From: Anderseniella sp963698275
Lineage (GTDB): Bacteria > Pseudomonadota > Alphaproteobacteria > Rhizobiales > Aestuariivirgaceae
Length of the DNA stretch: 64,000 bases
Direction of reading: 5' to 3'
NCBI GenBank assembly: GCA_963698275.1
Contig: CAVOQE010000004.1
Location: 186,001 to 250,000, forward strand
The translations under genes and the position numbers were made by a program. The notes under the pieces were generated by a model, which ran no database searches, was not told the DNA's origin, and saw nothing but the letters and a program-made list of their open reading frames with translations. Below, one piece after another: positions 44,045 through 52,335 of this stretch (the first letter of the stretch is position 1; every line of letters starts with the position of its first letter).

Positions 44045-45241
44045 TTATGGCAGAATCTGCTGGCCGTGCGTATTGACGCCGGAATACAGCCAGCTCATAC
44101 CGTCATAGGCCTGTTGTGCTGACCGGCCTGACAGCATCATCTGCCGCAGTTCTGCCACCGGACCGGCCGCGTGATAGATGTCGCCATACATTCGGGCTGT
44201 CATCTGCACTCGTGCCGTGCGCAGATACCGGTCGCCCTGATAGGCAAGAAAGGCATCCGCCGGATCATCGTGTGCCGCCACATGGTGTGCCAGGCACACT
44301 GCGTCTTCGGTCGCCATGCACGCGCCTTGGGCCAGGTATTGCAGCATCGGATGCGCGGCATCGCCCAGCAGCGTCACACGGCCCTTGCTCCAGTTTTTCA
44401 CCGGATCGCGGTCACACAACACCCACATGCGCCAGCTCTCGATCCTGTCGAGCATGCCCATCACTTCCGCGCGCTGCCCGGCAAACCGATCGTTCAGTTC
44501 GTCGATATCGCCATACACATCCCAGCCTTCTTCATAGGCGTCGGAATGGAACACCGACACCAGGTTGAAAATATCACCGCGATGCAGCGGGTAGTGCACC
44601 AGGTGGGTCTTGGGTCCGGCCCACAGGATTACTTCATTCCTGTGGTTTACCTCCGGAACATCCGCCTCCGGCAGCACGGCCCGATAGGCAATGTGGCCAG
44701 ACACCCGCGGGGCGCCGTCTGCAACGATTGTCTCGCGAATTTTCGACCACAGGCCGTCGGCACCAATCAGCGCACAGGCCTCGATCGTACTGCCGTCGCC
44801 CAGAGTTGTGCGCACGCCATCGCCGCTATCTTCATATGCCTCGACCTTCGAACCTAGCCGGACGTCCACCTTGCCGGTTGCCCTTGCAGCGTCAATGAAG
44901 GTGTCGTGCAGATCAGGCCGGTAGATCACGCCATAAGGGTATTCAAAGCGGTCGGTGAACTCGCATGTGTTGAGCGGCACCCGTGTCACCTGCGACCCGT
45001 CAAGCGCATCCATCATGACCAGCGCCTCGGGAAACACCGCATTGGCCCGGATCGCGTCTGTTACGCCCAGTGTATCAAACATGCGAAACCCGTTCGGCCC
45101 AAGCTGAATACCGGCACCGGCTTCGCGCAGTTCGTCCTCACGCTCGACGACGATGCTTTCAATGCCCTTTTGGGCCAGCGCCAGTGCGGCTGCAAAGCCG
45201 CCAATGCCGCCACCGGCAATCAGATATGGTTTGGTATTCAA
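44045..45241 (-). CDS. FAD-dependent hydroxylase, 3-hydroxybenzoate 6-hydroxylase/salicylate-hydroxylase-like
   Basis: A 398-residue group A flavoprotein monooxygenase. It contains YLIAGGGIGGFAAALALAQKGI (FAD-binding), GAGIQLGPNGFRMFDTLGV, IGADGLWSKIRE (DG motif) and VTLLGDAAHPMLQYLAQGACMATEDAVCLA (GD motif). The C-terminal RTARVQMTARMYGDIYHAAG matches the 3-hydroxybenzoate 6-monooxygenase/NagX-type branch, which makes gentisate. It diverges from the Rieske oxygenase gene (137 bp between starts). Chemistry: NAD(P)H-dependent ring hydroxylation, exact substrate not proven. Confidence 0.85.
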   Translation of the reverse strand: MNTKPYLIAGGGIGGFAAALALAQKGIESIVVEREDELREAGAGIQLGPNGFRMFDTLGVTDAIRANAVFPEALVMMDALDGSQVTRVPLNTCEFTDRFEYPYGVIYRPDLHDTFIDAARATGKVDVRLGSKVEAYEDSGDGVRTTLGDGSTIEACALIGADGLWSKIRETIVADGAPRVSGHIAYRAVLPEADVPEVNHRNEVILWAGPKTHLVHYPLHRGDIFNLVSVFHSDAYEEGWDVYGDIDELNDRFAGQRAEVMGMLDRIESWRMWVLCDRDPVKNWSKGRVTLLGDAAHPMLQYLAQGACMATEDAVCLAHHVAAHDDPADAFLAYQGDRYLRTARVQMTARMYGDIYHAAGPVAELRQMMLSGRSAQQAYDGMSWLYSGVNTHGQQILP

Positions 45242-45378
45242 GATAGTTGCCCCGGCTCAGGTCGGTGTTGGTTTGCAATTGGCATACAACCCGCAATCCC
45301 CGGTTTCGGCAAGCCTTGCCTAGCGTGCTTCTGCTGCCTAACGTGTGCGGCTCCAGACCAATAACAGGACGCGCACCT

Positions 45379-46698
45379 ATGCTGTCGAAAGACATAAACG
45401 ACCTCATCACCCAGACCGGTTCCGGCACGCCGTGCGGAAAACTGATGCGGCAATACTGGCAACCGGCTGCCTTGAGCGATGAACTCAAAGGCCAGCGCCC
45501 TGTCGTGCCGGTAAGACTGTTGGGGGAAGACCTGGTGCTGTTTCGCGACAATGAAGGTGAGCTCGGCCTGATCGGGCGTCATTGCCCGCATCGTGGCGCA
45601 GACCTGTGTCATGGCCGGCGTGAGGACAACGGCCTGCGCTGCCCGTTTCACGGCTGGCATTTCGACCGGTCCGGCCAGTGTGTCGAACAGCCCGGTGAAC
45701 CTGACGGCAGCACCATGCACGAGCAGATAAAAACCACCTCCTATCCGGTGGCGGAGAGGAACGGCATTGTTTTTGCCTTCATGGGCGAAGGCACGCCGCC
45801 GCCGTTTCCCGACCTGGACTGTTTTGTAGCACCGGATACCCATGTGTTTGCCTTCAAGGGCTTGTGGGAGTGTAACTGGCTGCAGGCCATGGAAGTGGGT
45901 ATCGACCCGGTTCATGCATCCTTCCTGCATCGCTTCCTGCAGGATGAAGACCCGGCTGACAGCTATGGCAAGCAGTTCCGCGACACTGCCGCCAATACCG
46001 AAATGCCGATGACGCAATTGTTGCGAGAGTATCCGCGCCCGGATATCGAGGTGGAGGAAACCGATTACGGGCTGCGCCTCATCGCGCTCAGGCATCTGGA
46101 TGATGGCCGCACCCATGTGCGCGTGACCAACCAGATTTTTCCCGAAGCCATCTGTATCCCGATGTCCAACGATATGACCATCACCCAGTGGCATGTGCCG
46201 GTGGATGACGAGACCTGCTACTGGTACTCGATGTTTACCAGTTTCGCAGACCCGGTGAACAAGCCCTTGATGCGTGAGCAGCGGCTTGCCGAACACCGCT
46301 TGCCGGACTACGCGCCGCTGAAAAACAAGCGCAACAATTACGGCTACAACCCGGAAGAGCAGGAAGCTGAAACCTATACCGGCATGGGGCTCGACATAAA
46401 CGTTCATGACCAGTGGGCGGTGGAAAGCCCGGGACCGGTTTTCGACCGCACCAACGAGCACCTTGCCACGTCTGACAAGGCCATCATTGCCTACCGCCGC
46501 ATGTTGCGCCGGGCGATTGATGCCGTGGGTGAGGGGGGCCATTTGCCGGGTATCGCCAATGGCACTGCACTGGACACAAAGGGTCCCATAGCCGTTGACG
46601 CCATCGCGCCGGATGCAGAGTGGCAGGCGGTTTGGCGTGACACAGACGCAGAACGCCGTGATGGCTGCTCCTGGGTGAATTCGGCGGCTGGAGCATAA
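45379..46698 (+). CDS. Rieske non-haem iron aromatic oxygenase, alpha subunit (phthalate/phenoxybenzoate type)
   Basis: A 439-residue terminal oxygenase. Rieske [2Fe-2S] ligands are CPHRGADLC (C69, H71) and CPFHGWHF (C88, H91). The mononuclear iron site is in NWLQAMEVGIDPVHASFLH (H179, H184, bridging D176). A beta subunit is absent, consistent with the alpha-only phthalate family, which needs a separate reductase; no reductase gene is in the window. ATG 45379 follows an AGGA. The stop is followed within 3 bp by the start of a glutamine-synthetase-like gene, so the two are probably translated together. Confidence 0.9.
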   Translation: MLSKDINDLITQTGSGTPCGKLMRQYWQPAALSDELKGQRPVVPVRLLGEDLVLFRDNEGELGLIGRHCPHRGADLCHGRREDNGLRCPFHGWHFDRSGQCVEQPGEPDGSTMHEQIKTTSYPVAERNGIVFAFMGEGTPPPFPDLDCFVAPDTHVFAFKGLWECNWLQAMEVGIDPVHASFLHRFLQDEDPADSYGKQFRDTAANTEMPMTQLLREYPRPDIEVEETDYGLRLIALRHLDDGRTHVRVTNQIFPEAICIPMSNDMTITQWHVPVDDETCYWYSMFTSFADPVNKPLMREQRLAEHRLPDYAPLKNKRNNYGYNPEEQEAETYTGMGLDINVHDQWAVESPGPVFDRTNEHLATSDKAIIAYRRMLRRAIDAVGEGGHLPGIANGTALDTKGPIAVDAIAPDAEWQAVWRDTDAERRDGCSWVNSAAGA

Positions 46699-46701
46699 TT
46701 G

Positions 46702-48156
46702 ATGAGTGAAGTAGGACGTGAAGGCCTGGCCGCGCTTGCCGGCATGGACAGTGCTGAACGGCGCAAGGCGTGCACACATGTGCTGGAGCAGATCGAAAAC
46801 CATGGCCTGGATACGGTGCGGCTCGCCTTTGCCGACCAGCATGGGATCCTGCGCGGCAAGACACTGATGGTGGCACAGGTTGCAAGCCTGCTTGCCAATG
46901 GCTGCGCCATGACATCGACCCTGCTGGCAAAGGACACCTCGCACCGCACCGTGTTCCCTGTCTGGGAGGCAGGTGCCGGCCTTGATATGGCCGATATGCA
47001 AGGCGCCGGTGACATGATCATGTTGCCTGATCCGGAGACTTTCCGCGTATTGCCCTGGGTGGAAGGATGCGGCTGGCTGTTGTGTGATCTGTATTTCACC
47101 GACGGAAAACCTGTGCCGTTCTGTGTGCGCCGCAAGCTGCGTGACGCTGAAGCTGAACTGGCCACCCGTGGTATGGACATACGGTTCGGTCTGGAGGCCG
47201 AATTCCACATTCTGAAAGTCGATGACTGGAACAAACGCCCGGGGGATGCCGGACAACCCGGTGCAGTGCCGGATGTTTCGCTGATGACACACGGCTTTCA
47301 ATATCTGACCGAGGCGCGCGCTGACGAACTGGAACCGGTGACAGAGGTGCTGCGCAAGGCGTGCGTGGCGCTGCATCTGCCGGTGCGATCCATCGAATGC
47401 GAGTTTGGCCCCAGCCAGGTGGAGTTCACATTTGCACCCATGCGCGCAGTGCAGGCGGCCGACGCCATGAGCCTGTTCCGCTCCATGGTAAAGCAGGTCT
47501 GCCGGCGCCAGGGCCTGCACGCAACCTTCATGTGCCGGCCGCAGGTCGCAAACCTGTTGGCATCAGGCTGGCATGTGCACCAGTCGCTGGTATCGGCGAC
47601 GTCCGGCGACAACCTGTTCATGCCTGAAGCCGGTGGCGGCCTGCTGTCGCCTCTGGGCCTGCAATATACAGCGGGCCTGCTGGCCCGCGCGGTCGAGGCC
47701 AGCGTGTTCGCGTCGCCCACCATCAACGGCTACAAGCGCTACAAGTCCTTCCAGCTGGCACCTGACCGGGCGATCTGGGGCAGGGACAACAAGGGTGTCA
47801 TGGTGCGGGCAATCGGCGGGCCGGATGATCCGGCCACACGGCTGGAAAACCGCGCTGCCGAGGCGGCGGCCAACCCCTATCTTCATCTGGCGGCGCAGCT
47901 ATGGGCCGGGCTCGACGGTATCGACAACAAACGCGACCCGGGTCCGGCCGCCGACACGCCCTACAAGACGGACGCTGCAATGCTGCCGACCAACCTGATG
48001 GATGCGGTGGATGCGCTTGAACACTCACAGCTGTTCCGGCAGCGCTTTGGCGAGAAGTTTGTGGACTACCTTGTGCATATCAAACGGGCCGAGATTGCCC
48101 GCTTCCTGTCGGAGGTGACAGACTGGGAGCACCGTGAGTATTTCGACGTTTTTTAA
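46702..48156 (+). CDS. Glutamine-synthetase-like gamma-glutamyl ligase
   Basis: A 484-residue GS-family ligase. N-terminal domain: RLAFADQHGILRGKTLMV, which is the PuuA/TdnQ-like form rather than housekeeping GlnA. Catalytic barrel: FGLEAEFHI, SIECEFGPSQVEFTF, ASGWHVHQSLVS (ATP/metal His), RAIWGRDNKGVMVRAIGG and TRLENRAAEAAANPYLHLAA. Metal and ATP residues appear intact, but the canonical adenylylation-site Tyr segment is not seen. Relatives glutamylate amines (putrescine, isopropylamine, aniline). The 3-bp spacing to the Rieske gene suggests a glutamylate-then-oxygenate pathway. ATG 46702 preferred over TTG 46699. The stop overlaps the convergent PcaL-like stop by 4 bp. Confidence 0.85.
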   Translation: MSEVGREGLAALAGMDSAERRKACTHVLEQIENHGLDTVRLAFADQHGILRGKTLMVAQVASLLANGCAMTSTLLAKDTSHRTVFPVWEAGAGLDMADMQGAGDMIMLPDPETFRVLPWVEGCGWLLCDLYFTDGKPVPFCVRRKLRDAEAELATRGMDIRFGLEAEFHILKVDDWNKRPGDAGQPGAVPDVSLMTHGFQYLTEARADELEPVTEVLRKACVALHLPVRSIECEFGPSQVEFTFAPMRAVQAADAMSLFRSMVKQVCRRQGLHATFMCRPQVANLLASGWHVHQSLVSATSGDNLFMPEAGGGLLSPLGLQYTAGLLARAVEASVFASPTINGYKRYKSFQLAPDRAIWGRDNKGVMVRAIGGPDDPATRLENRAAEAAANPYLHLAAQLWAGLDGIDNKRDPGPAADTPYKTDAAMLPTNLMDAVDALEHSQLFRQRFGEKFVDYLVHIKRAEIARFLSEVTDWEHREYFDVF

Positions 48157-49316
48157 GCTTGGGATTTCAGCTGTTTTCCCGCGCGTGCAAATGCCGTGTT
48201 GGCTGCCGGCACGCCTGCATAAATGGCGGTCTGCATCAACACCTCGCGTATGGTTTCCTGTGAAACCCCGGCGCGCAACGCCGCTGCCAGGTGCAGATCA
48301 AACTCTTCCCATCGTGACAGGGAGGCGCAAATCGCAAGAACCAGCATGCGGCGCGTGGTTTCGTCCAGCCCCGGCCGGGTCCAGATCTCACCCCAGGCAC
48401 CGCGTGTGATCATGTCCTGAAACTCGGCATTGAACTCGGTTCGGTTCCGAATCGATGCATCGACATAGTCGTCGCCCAGTGCCGCCCTGCGGCGCTTCAT
48501 TCCGGAGGTGAATCGGTGGTCGCTCGGCAACGTGTCCGCGCCCAGGAAGCCGGCAAGTGTGCGGGTGAAGTCATTTGGGCGTTCCGCATTGGAAACATGC
48601 GCTGCATCCAGAACCACGTGAACAGAGCCGGTGATTTCCGCTGCAATCATTTCGCCCCGCTCCGGTGGTGTCGACTGGTCATGCCGGCCGGAAATGATCA
48701 GCGTCGGCGTGGTGATTTTTTTCAGCTCATCGAACGTATCGGCTTGCTTGAGCATGGCCGAGCAGCCCAGGTAACCTTCAGGGTTCATCTGTTCCAGGAC
48801 ATTGCGGAAGTCGCTGACTGTCCCGGGATCGCTTTCATGGAAACTCTCGGTGAAAAACCGGCCCAGCACCATGTCGGAGATGGCGGCCATGCCGCCCTGG
48901 CGAATCAGGTCCATGCGCTGATCCCACATCTCAGGCGGACGGAAATGAGGCGATGTATCAGCCAGTGTGAGTGTGATGAGCCGGTTGCCTTCATGGATGC
49001 CGAGCCATTGCCCGGTCAGCCCGCCCATGGAAAGTCCGCAGAAATGGAACTCGTCGAGACCGAGGTGATCTGCGATACCCATAACATCCGCACCTAATCT
49101 TTCCAGCGGGTACATGCCGTCCGGCACATCAGACGCACCATGGCCGCGCTGGTCATAGCGCACCACACGGAAGCGGTGTTTCAGGGCATCGGCCTGTGCC
49201 TGCCACATCAGGTGGTCGCACCCAAGCGAGTTGGAAAACATGATGGCAGGAGCATCGACCGGGCCTTCGGTGCGGTAGAAAATGCGGCAATCATCACTTT
49301 GTGTCACAAACGGCAT
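48153..49316 (-). CDS. pcaL: Fused 3-oxoadipate enol-lactonase / 4-carboxymuconolactone decarboxylase (PcaD-PcaC)
   Basis: A 387-residue bifunctional enzyme. Residues 1-260 are an alpha/beta hydrolase with RYDQRGHGASDVPDG, nucleophile in FCGLSMGGLTGQ and catalytic His in VLDAAHVSNAERP (PcaD). Residues about 265-387 are a carboxymuconolactone decarboxylase domain with FNAEFQDMITRGAWGEIWTRPGLDETTRRMLVLA and EFDLHLAAALRAGVSQETIREVLMQ (PcaC). Together they convert 4-carboxymuconolactone to 3-oxoadipate in the protocatechuate branch of the beta-ketoadipate pathway. The other pca genes (pcaGH, pcaB, pcaIJ) are not in the window. Confidence 0.9.
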   Translation of the reverse strand: MPFVTQSDDCRIFYRTEGPVDAPAIMFSNSLGCDHLMWQAQADALKHRFRVVRYDQRGHGASDVPDGMYPLERLGADVMGIADHLGLDEFHFCGLSMGGLTGQWLGIHEGNRLITLTLADTSPHFRPPEMWDQRMDLIRQGGMAAISDMVLGRFFTESFHESDPGTVSDFRNVLEQMNPEGYLGCSAMLKQADTFDELKKITTPTLIISGRHDQSTPPERGEMIAAEITGSVHVVLDAAHVSNAERPNDFTRTLAGFLGADTLPSDHRFTSGMKRRRAALGDDYVDASIRNRTEFNAEFQDMITRGAWGEIWTRPGLDETTRRMLVLAICASLSRWEEFDLHLAAALRAGVSQETIREVLMQTAIYAGVPAANTAFARAGKQLKSQA

Positions 49317-49485
49317 GGGCGGTTCCTCTGTTGGTGTGTTCCTGTCACATCGTAAAATACCCGGCGTGTCAAACCGTCAGGCGGTATTCTTGGCTGGACG
49401 CACTGTCTTCATGGCGTTACGGCTGAAACGGACCATGGCGGCGCCCGTGCAATTGTGGCAGCCGAAAGTGATTGGACTTCTCTTT

Positions 49486-50394
49486 ATGGCAATACCCGGC
49501 AGTGCCCAGTCACCTCAAACGGACAATGTCACCACCGGCATAGTTTTGATGATTGGCGCTGTCGCCACGTTCACCGTCATAGACGCCTGTGCGAAATACC
49601 TGCTGGCGTCTGCAGTGCCTCCGATGATGGTGGTGTTCGCACGCTACAGTCTGTCATTGCTGTATGTGCTGGGACTTATGTGGTGGACAGGTGCGCTGGC
49701 CTTCAAGTCTCATCATCCCAGGTTGCAAGTGCTGCGTGGTGTTCTGCTTTTCGCGTCAACCCTGATGAACTTCATTGCCTTGCAGTATCTGCGGCTCGAC
49801 CAGACGTCAGCCATATTTTTCTCAAATCCCCTGTGGGTGTGCGCACTGTCGCCGTTTTTGCTGGGTGAGCGGATCGGGCCACGCCGCTGGGCGGCGGTGG
49901 TCATCGGGTTTCTGGGTGTGCTGCTGATCATCCGGCCCGGCGCTGACGGTTTTCACTGGGCGATGCTGTTGTCTGTGACAGTGGCTATCATCACCGCATT
50001 GTACCAGATCATTACCCGCAAGATCGGTGGCCGCGACCCGGCACTGGTGTCGTTGTTGTTGCCGTCAATGGTCGGCACTGCCCTTGCCATGCCGATGGGC
50101 ATCCTCAACTGGCATGTGCCGGCCTGGGCGCTCGTCGCCTTGATGCTGCTGATGGGCATCGCCGGGGGTATCGGCCATCACATGCTGATCAAGGCACACA
50201 CCATGGCGCCCGCGCCGACACTGGCGCCGTTTGTCTATACGCAAATCGTCTGGATGATCATTGTCGGTTTTGTGGTGTTTGGCGATGTGCCGGATATCCA
50301 TACGCTGCTCGGCGCCGGCATTGTGGTGTCCAGCGGCCTGTATGTCTATTATCGTGAACAGATAACCAAGCGCAAAGCCCTGAATTCACCATGA
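49486..50394 (+). CDS. EamA/DMT-family transporter
   Basis: A 302-residue, about 10-helix transporter with two EamA repeats. The first begins TTGIVLMIGAVATFTVIDACAKYL and the second near residue 150 (WAMLLSVTVAIITALYQIITRK). It ends with APFVYTQIVWMIIVGFVVFGDVP and IVVSSGLYVYYREQ, typical of drug/metabolite exporters such as RhtA/YdcZ relatives. The start is uncertain: ATG 49486 places helix 1 correctly, and in-frame ATGs at 49435 and 49411 add an unusual N-terminus. The stop overlaps the aminotransferase start (ATGA), so the two form a transcription unit. It may export an amino acid or amine intermediate. Confidence 0.8.
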   Translation: MAIPGSAQSPQTDNVTTGIVLMIGAVATFTVIDACAKYLLASAVPPMMVVFARYSLSLLYVLGLMWWTGALAFKSHHPRLQVLRGVLLFASTLMNFIALQYLRLDQTSAIFFSNPLWVCALSPFLLGERIGPRRWAAVVIGFLGVLLIIRPGADGFHWAMLLSVTVAIITALYQIITRKIGGRDPALVSLLLPSMVGTALAMPMGILNWHVPAWALVALMLLMGIAGGIGHHMLIKAHTMAPAPTLAPFVYTQIVWMIIVGFVVFGDVPDIHTLLGAGIVVSSGLYVYYREQITKRKALNSP

Positions 50395-51596
50395 CAAGGG
50401 AAGCAGAAAATTTCATGAGTAGTCTCAAGTTGAATCCCGCAGTCGCAAGCCTGGAAGAAGAGGGCGCCTTCTTCGTTCTCGACAAGGCGTTGAAAATGAA
50501 GGCGGAAGGCCGCCCGGTCATCAATCTCGGTATCGGCCAGCCGGACTTTGCACCACCGGCGCATGTGCTGGAGGCAGCGCTCAAGGCGGTCAGGGACGGC
50601 CCGCACGGATACACCTCCCCGGTCGGCATGCCTGCTTTACGCGACGCTGTCGCAGCTAATGTGTCCAGCCGCTATGATGTGCCGGTTGAAGCCGATCAGG
50701 TGGTGATTGTGCCGGGCGGCAAGGTGACGATCTTCTTTGCCTGCATGGTGTTCGGCGGGGCCGGGACTGAAATCCTGTATCCCGATCCCGGATTTCCCCC
50801 ATATCGCGAAGCCATAAAGGCGGCATCGGCAAAGCCGGTTCCGTATGCCATTCGCGAAGACCGGAATTTCGGCTTTGACGCTGATGAGGTGCTGTCCCAG
50901 ATCACCCCTGCAACGCGTCTGATCATCATCAATTCACCGGCCAATCCGACCGGTGGTGTGGTGGAAGCAGTCGAACTGGACAAGCTGGCCAGGGGTCTGG
51001 AAGCCCATCCACAGGTGGCAATCCTGTCGGACGAAATCTACTCGCACCTGGTCTTTGAAGGGGCGGGCTTTCGCTCATTGCTGCAGTATCCGGCGCTGGC
51101 CGACCGGGTCATCCTGCTGGACGGCTGGTCAAAGACCTTTGCCATGACCGGTTGGCGGTTGGGGTACGGCATCTGGCCGATGCAACTGGTCAACGCGGTG
51201 CGCGGACTGATCACGGTCGATCACTCCTGCGTCAACGTTGCCGCCCAGTTTGCCGGCCTTGCGGCCATTCGAGGTCCGATGGACGAGATTGACCGGATGC
51301 GGGCGACATTTGCCCAGCGCCGGGATGTGGTTGTCGCCGGGCTCAACAACATGCCGGGCGTCACCTGCCGGATGCCCGGCGGCGCCTTTTACGCATTCCC
51401 CAACGTCACCGGAACCGGCATCGCCTCAAAACAGCTTGCGGACCGTTTGCTGATGGAAGCCAATGTGGCGCTGATCCCCGGCGAAAGTTTCGGGCGAAAC
51501 GGCAAAGGCTATTTGCGCCTGTCTTATGCAGCCGGACTTGACGAGATCGAAGAAGCCCTGGCCCGCATGCATGCCCTGATCGGTGCATCTGTTTGA
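50391..51596 (+). CDS. Class I/II pyridoxal-phosphate aminotransferase
   Basis: A 401-residue fold-type I aminotransferase. Features: INLGIGQPDFAPPAHV, HGYTSPVGMPALRDAVA, INSPANPTGGVV (Asn for PLP), LSDEIYSHLVFEG (Asp/Tyr) and LLDGWSKTFAMTGWRLGYG, which holds the Schiff-base Lys and the Arg-like phosphate loop. The C-terminal substrate Arg is in GYLRLSYAA. The family includes aspartate, aromatic and alanine aminotransferases; specificity cannot be read. The start is ATG 50391 by overlap with the EamA gene, or ATG 50415 (MSSLKLN) with an AAGGGAAGCA ribosome-binding site. A hairpin follows the stop. Confidence 0.88.
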   Translation: MTREAENFMSSLKLNPAVASLEEEGAFFVLDKALKMKAEGRPVINLGIGQPDFAPPAHVLEAALKAVRDGPHGYTSPVGMPALRDAVAANVSSRYDVPVEADQVVIVPGGKVTIFFACMVFGGAGTEILYPDPGFPPYREAIKAASAKPVPYAIREDRNFGFDADEVLSQITPATRLIIINSPANPTGGVVEAVELDKLARGLEAHPQVAILSDEIYSHLVFEGAGFRSLLQYPALADRVILLDGWSKTFAMTGWRLGYGIWPMQLVNAVRGLITVDHSCVNVAAQFAGLAAIRGPMDEIDRMRATFAQRRDVVVAGLNNMPGVTCRMPGGAFYAFPNVTGTGIASKQLADRLLMEANVALIPGESFGRNGKGYLRLSYAAGLDEIEEALARMHALIGASV

Positions 51597-51604
51597 AAAA
51601 CAAG

Positions 51605-51652
51605 CTCCCGTGCCGGGAGCGGGGGAACTGGCGGGTGCGGTCCCGGCACGGG
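51605..51652. terminator. Inverted-repeat structure after the aminotransferase gene
   Basis: CCCGTGCCGGGA (51607-51618) is complementary to TCCCGGCACGGG (51641-51652), and CTCCC-GTGCC-GGGAG also pairs locally. It starts about 10 bp after the aminotransferase stop. No T-tract follows, so termination is plausible but not certain. Confidence 0.5.
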
Positions 51653-51846
51653 TAGCCTTAAAGGCAAGAGCAACATCTTGTGCAGGAAACAGATTTTCTT
51701 TTTTGTTTTACGCAACTGACGGCTTCCCTGCACATCGGTTGGCTTAACCTGCTTGCATGACAACTGCGTGTCAAAATGAAGTGCCTCAAAGCTGCTCGCG
51801 GAACTTTGACTTGATAATTTTTACCCGCAATGACACTGATCGCAGC

Positions 51847-52287
51847 ATGGATTTGACACGCCGACATATGACAGCGCTGGTTGCTGCAGCAGTGTTTGCA
51901 AGCGCAACGGTTCCTGCCGTGCATGCATCATCCGGTATCATGTCGGCGCCGGACGCGCTGGCGGCTGCGGACAGGGGTGAAATCGTGCTCGTGGATATTC
52001 GCACACGCGGCGAGTGGAAACAGACCGGCCTGGCACAACCCGCGCTTGCCATATCCATGCACGAAGCAGGCTTCGTCAGAAATTTGACCGAGGCACTGGG
52101 CGGCAACCGTGCCAACCCGGTTGCCCTGATCTGCGCCACCGGCGGACGCAGCGCCCACATGCAGCGCATTCTGGCCACTGCCGGTTTCACCAATGTGGTT
52201 GATGTATCCGAAGGCATGATCGGTTCAAGCGCCGGCCCCGGATGGTTGAGGCGCGGTTTGCCGACAAGGACCTGGTCACCTGACTGA
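51847..52287 (+). CDS. Periplasmic rhodanese-domain protein with Tat-like signal
   Basis: A 146-residue protein. It starts MDLTRRHMTALVAAAVFASATVPAVHA, a twin-Arg signal followed by a hydrophobic core. The rhodanese domain has IVLVDIRTRGEWKQTGLA, and the active-site loop LICATGGRSAHM with Cys as the persulfide carrier (CXXGXRS). It probably transfers or stores sulfane sulfur in the periplasm. ATG 51847 is chosen over 51757 because the signal starts there. It has no obvious operon partner; the MFS gene converges on it. Confidence 0.82.
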   Translation: MDLTRRHMTALVAAAVFASATVPAVHASSGIMSAPDALAAADRGEIVLVDIRTRGEWKQTGLAQPALAISMHEAGFVRNLTEALGGNRANPVALICATGGRSAHMQRILATAGFTNVVDVSEGMIGSSAGPGWLRRGLPTRTWSPD

Positions 52288-52335
52288 ACAGGGACTGCGC
52301 CGGCAAGCTTCAAGAATTACGTCTTGTTGGTTGCT

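Noticed and set aside
45238..47520. A 760-codon open frame on the minus strand across the Rieske and glutamine-synthetase-like genes
   Set aside because: It lies antisense to two genes with clear, complete motifs, has no recognisable domain, and reads as His/Arg/Gln-rich shadow sequence typical of high-GC antisense frames.
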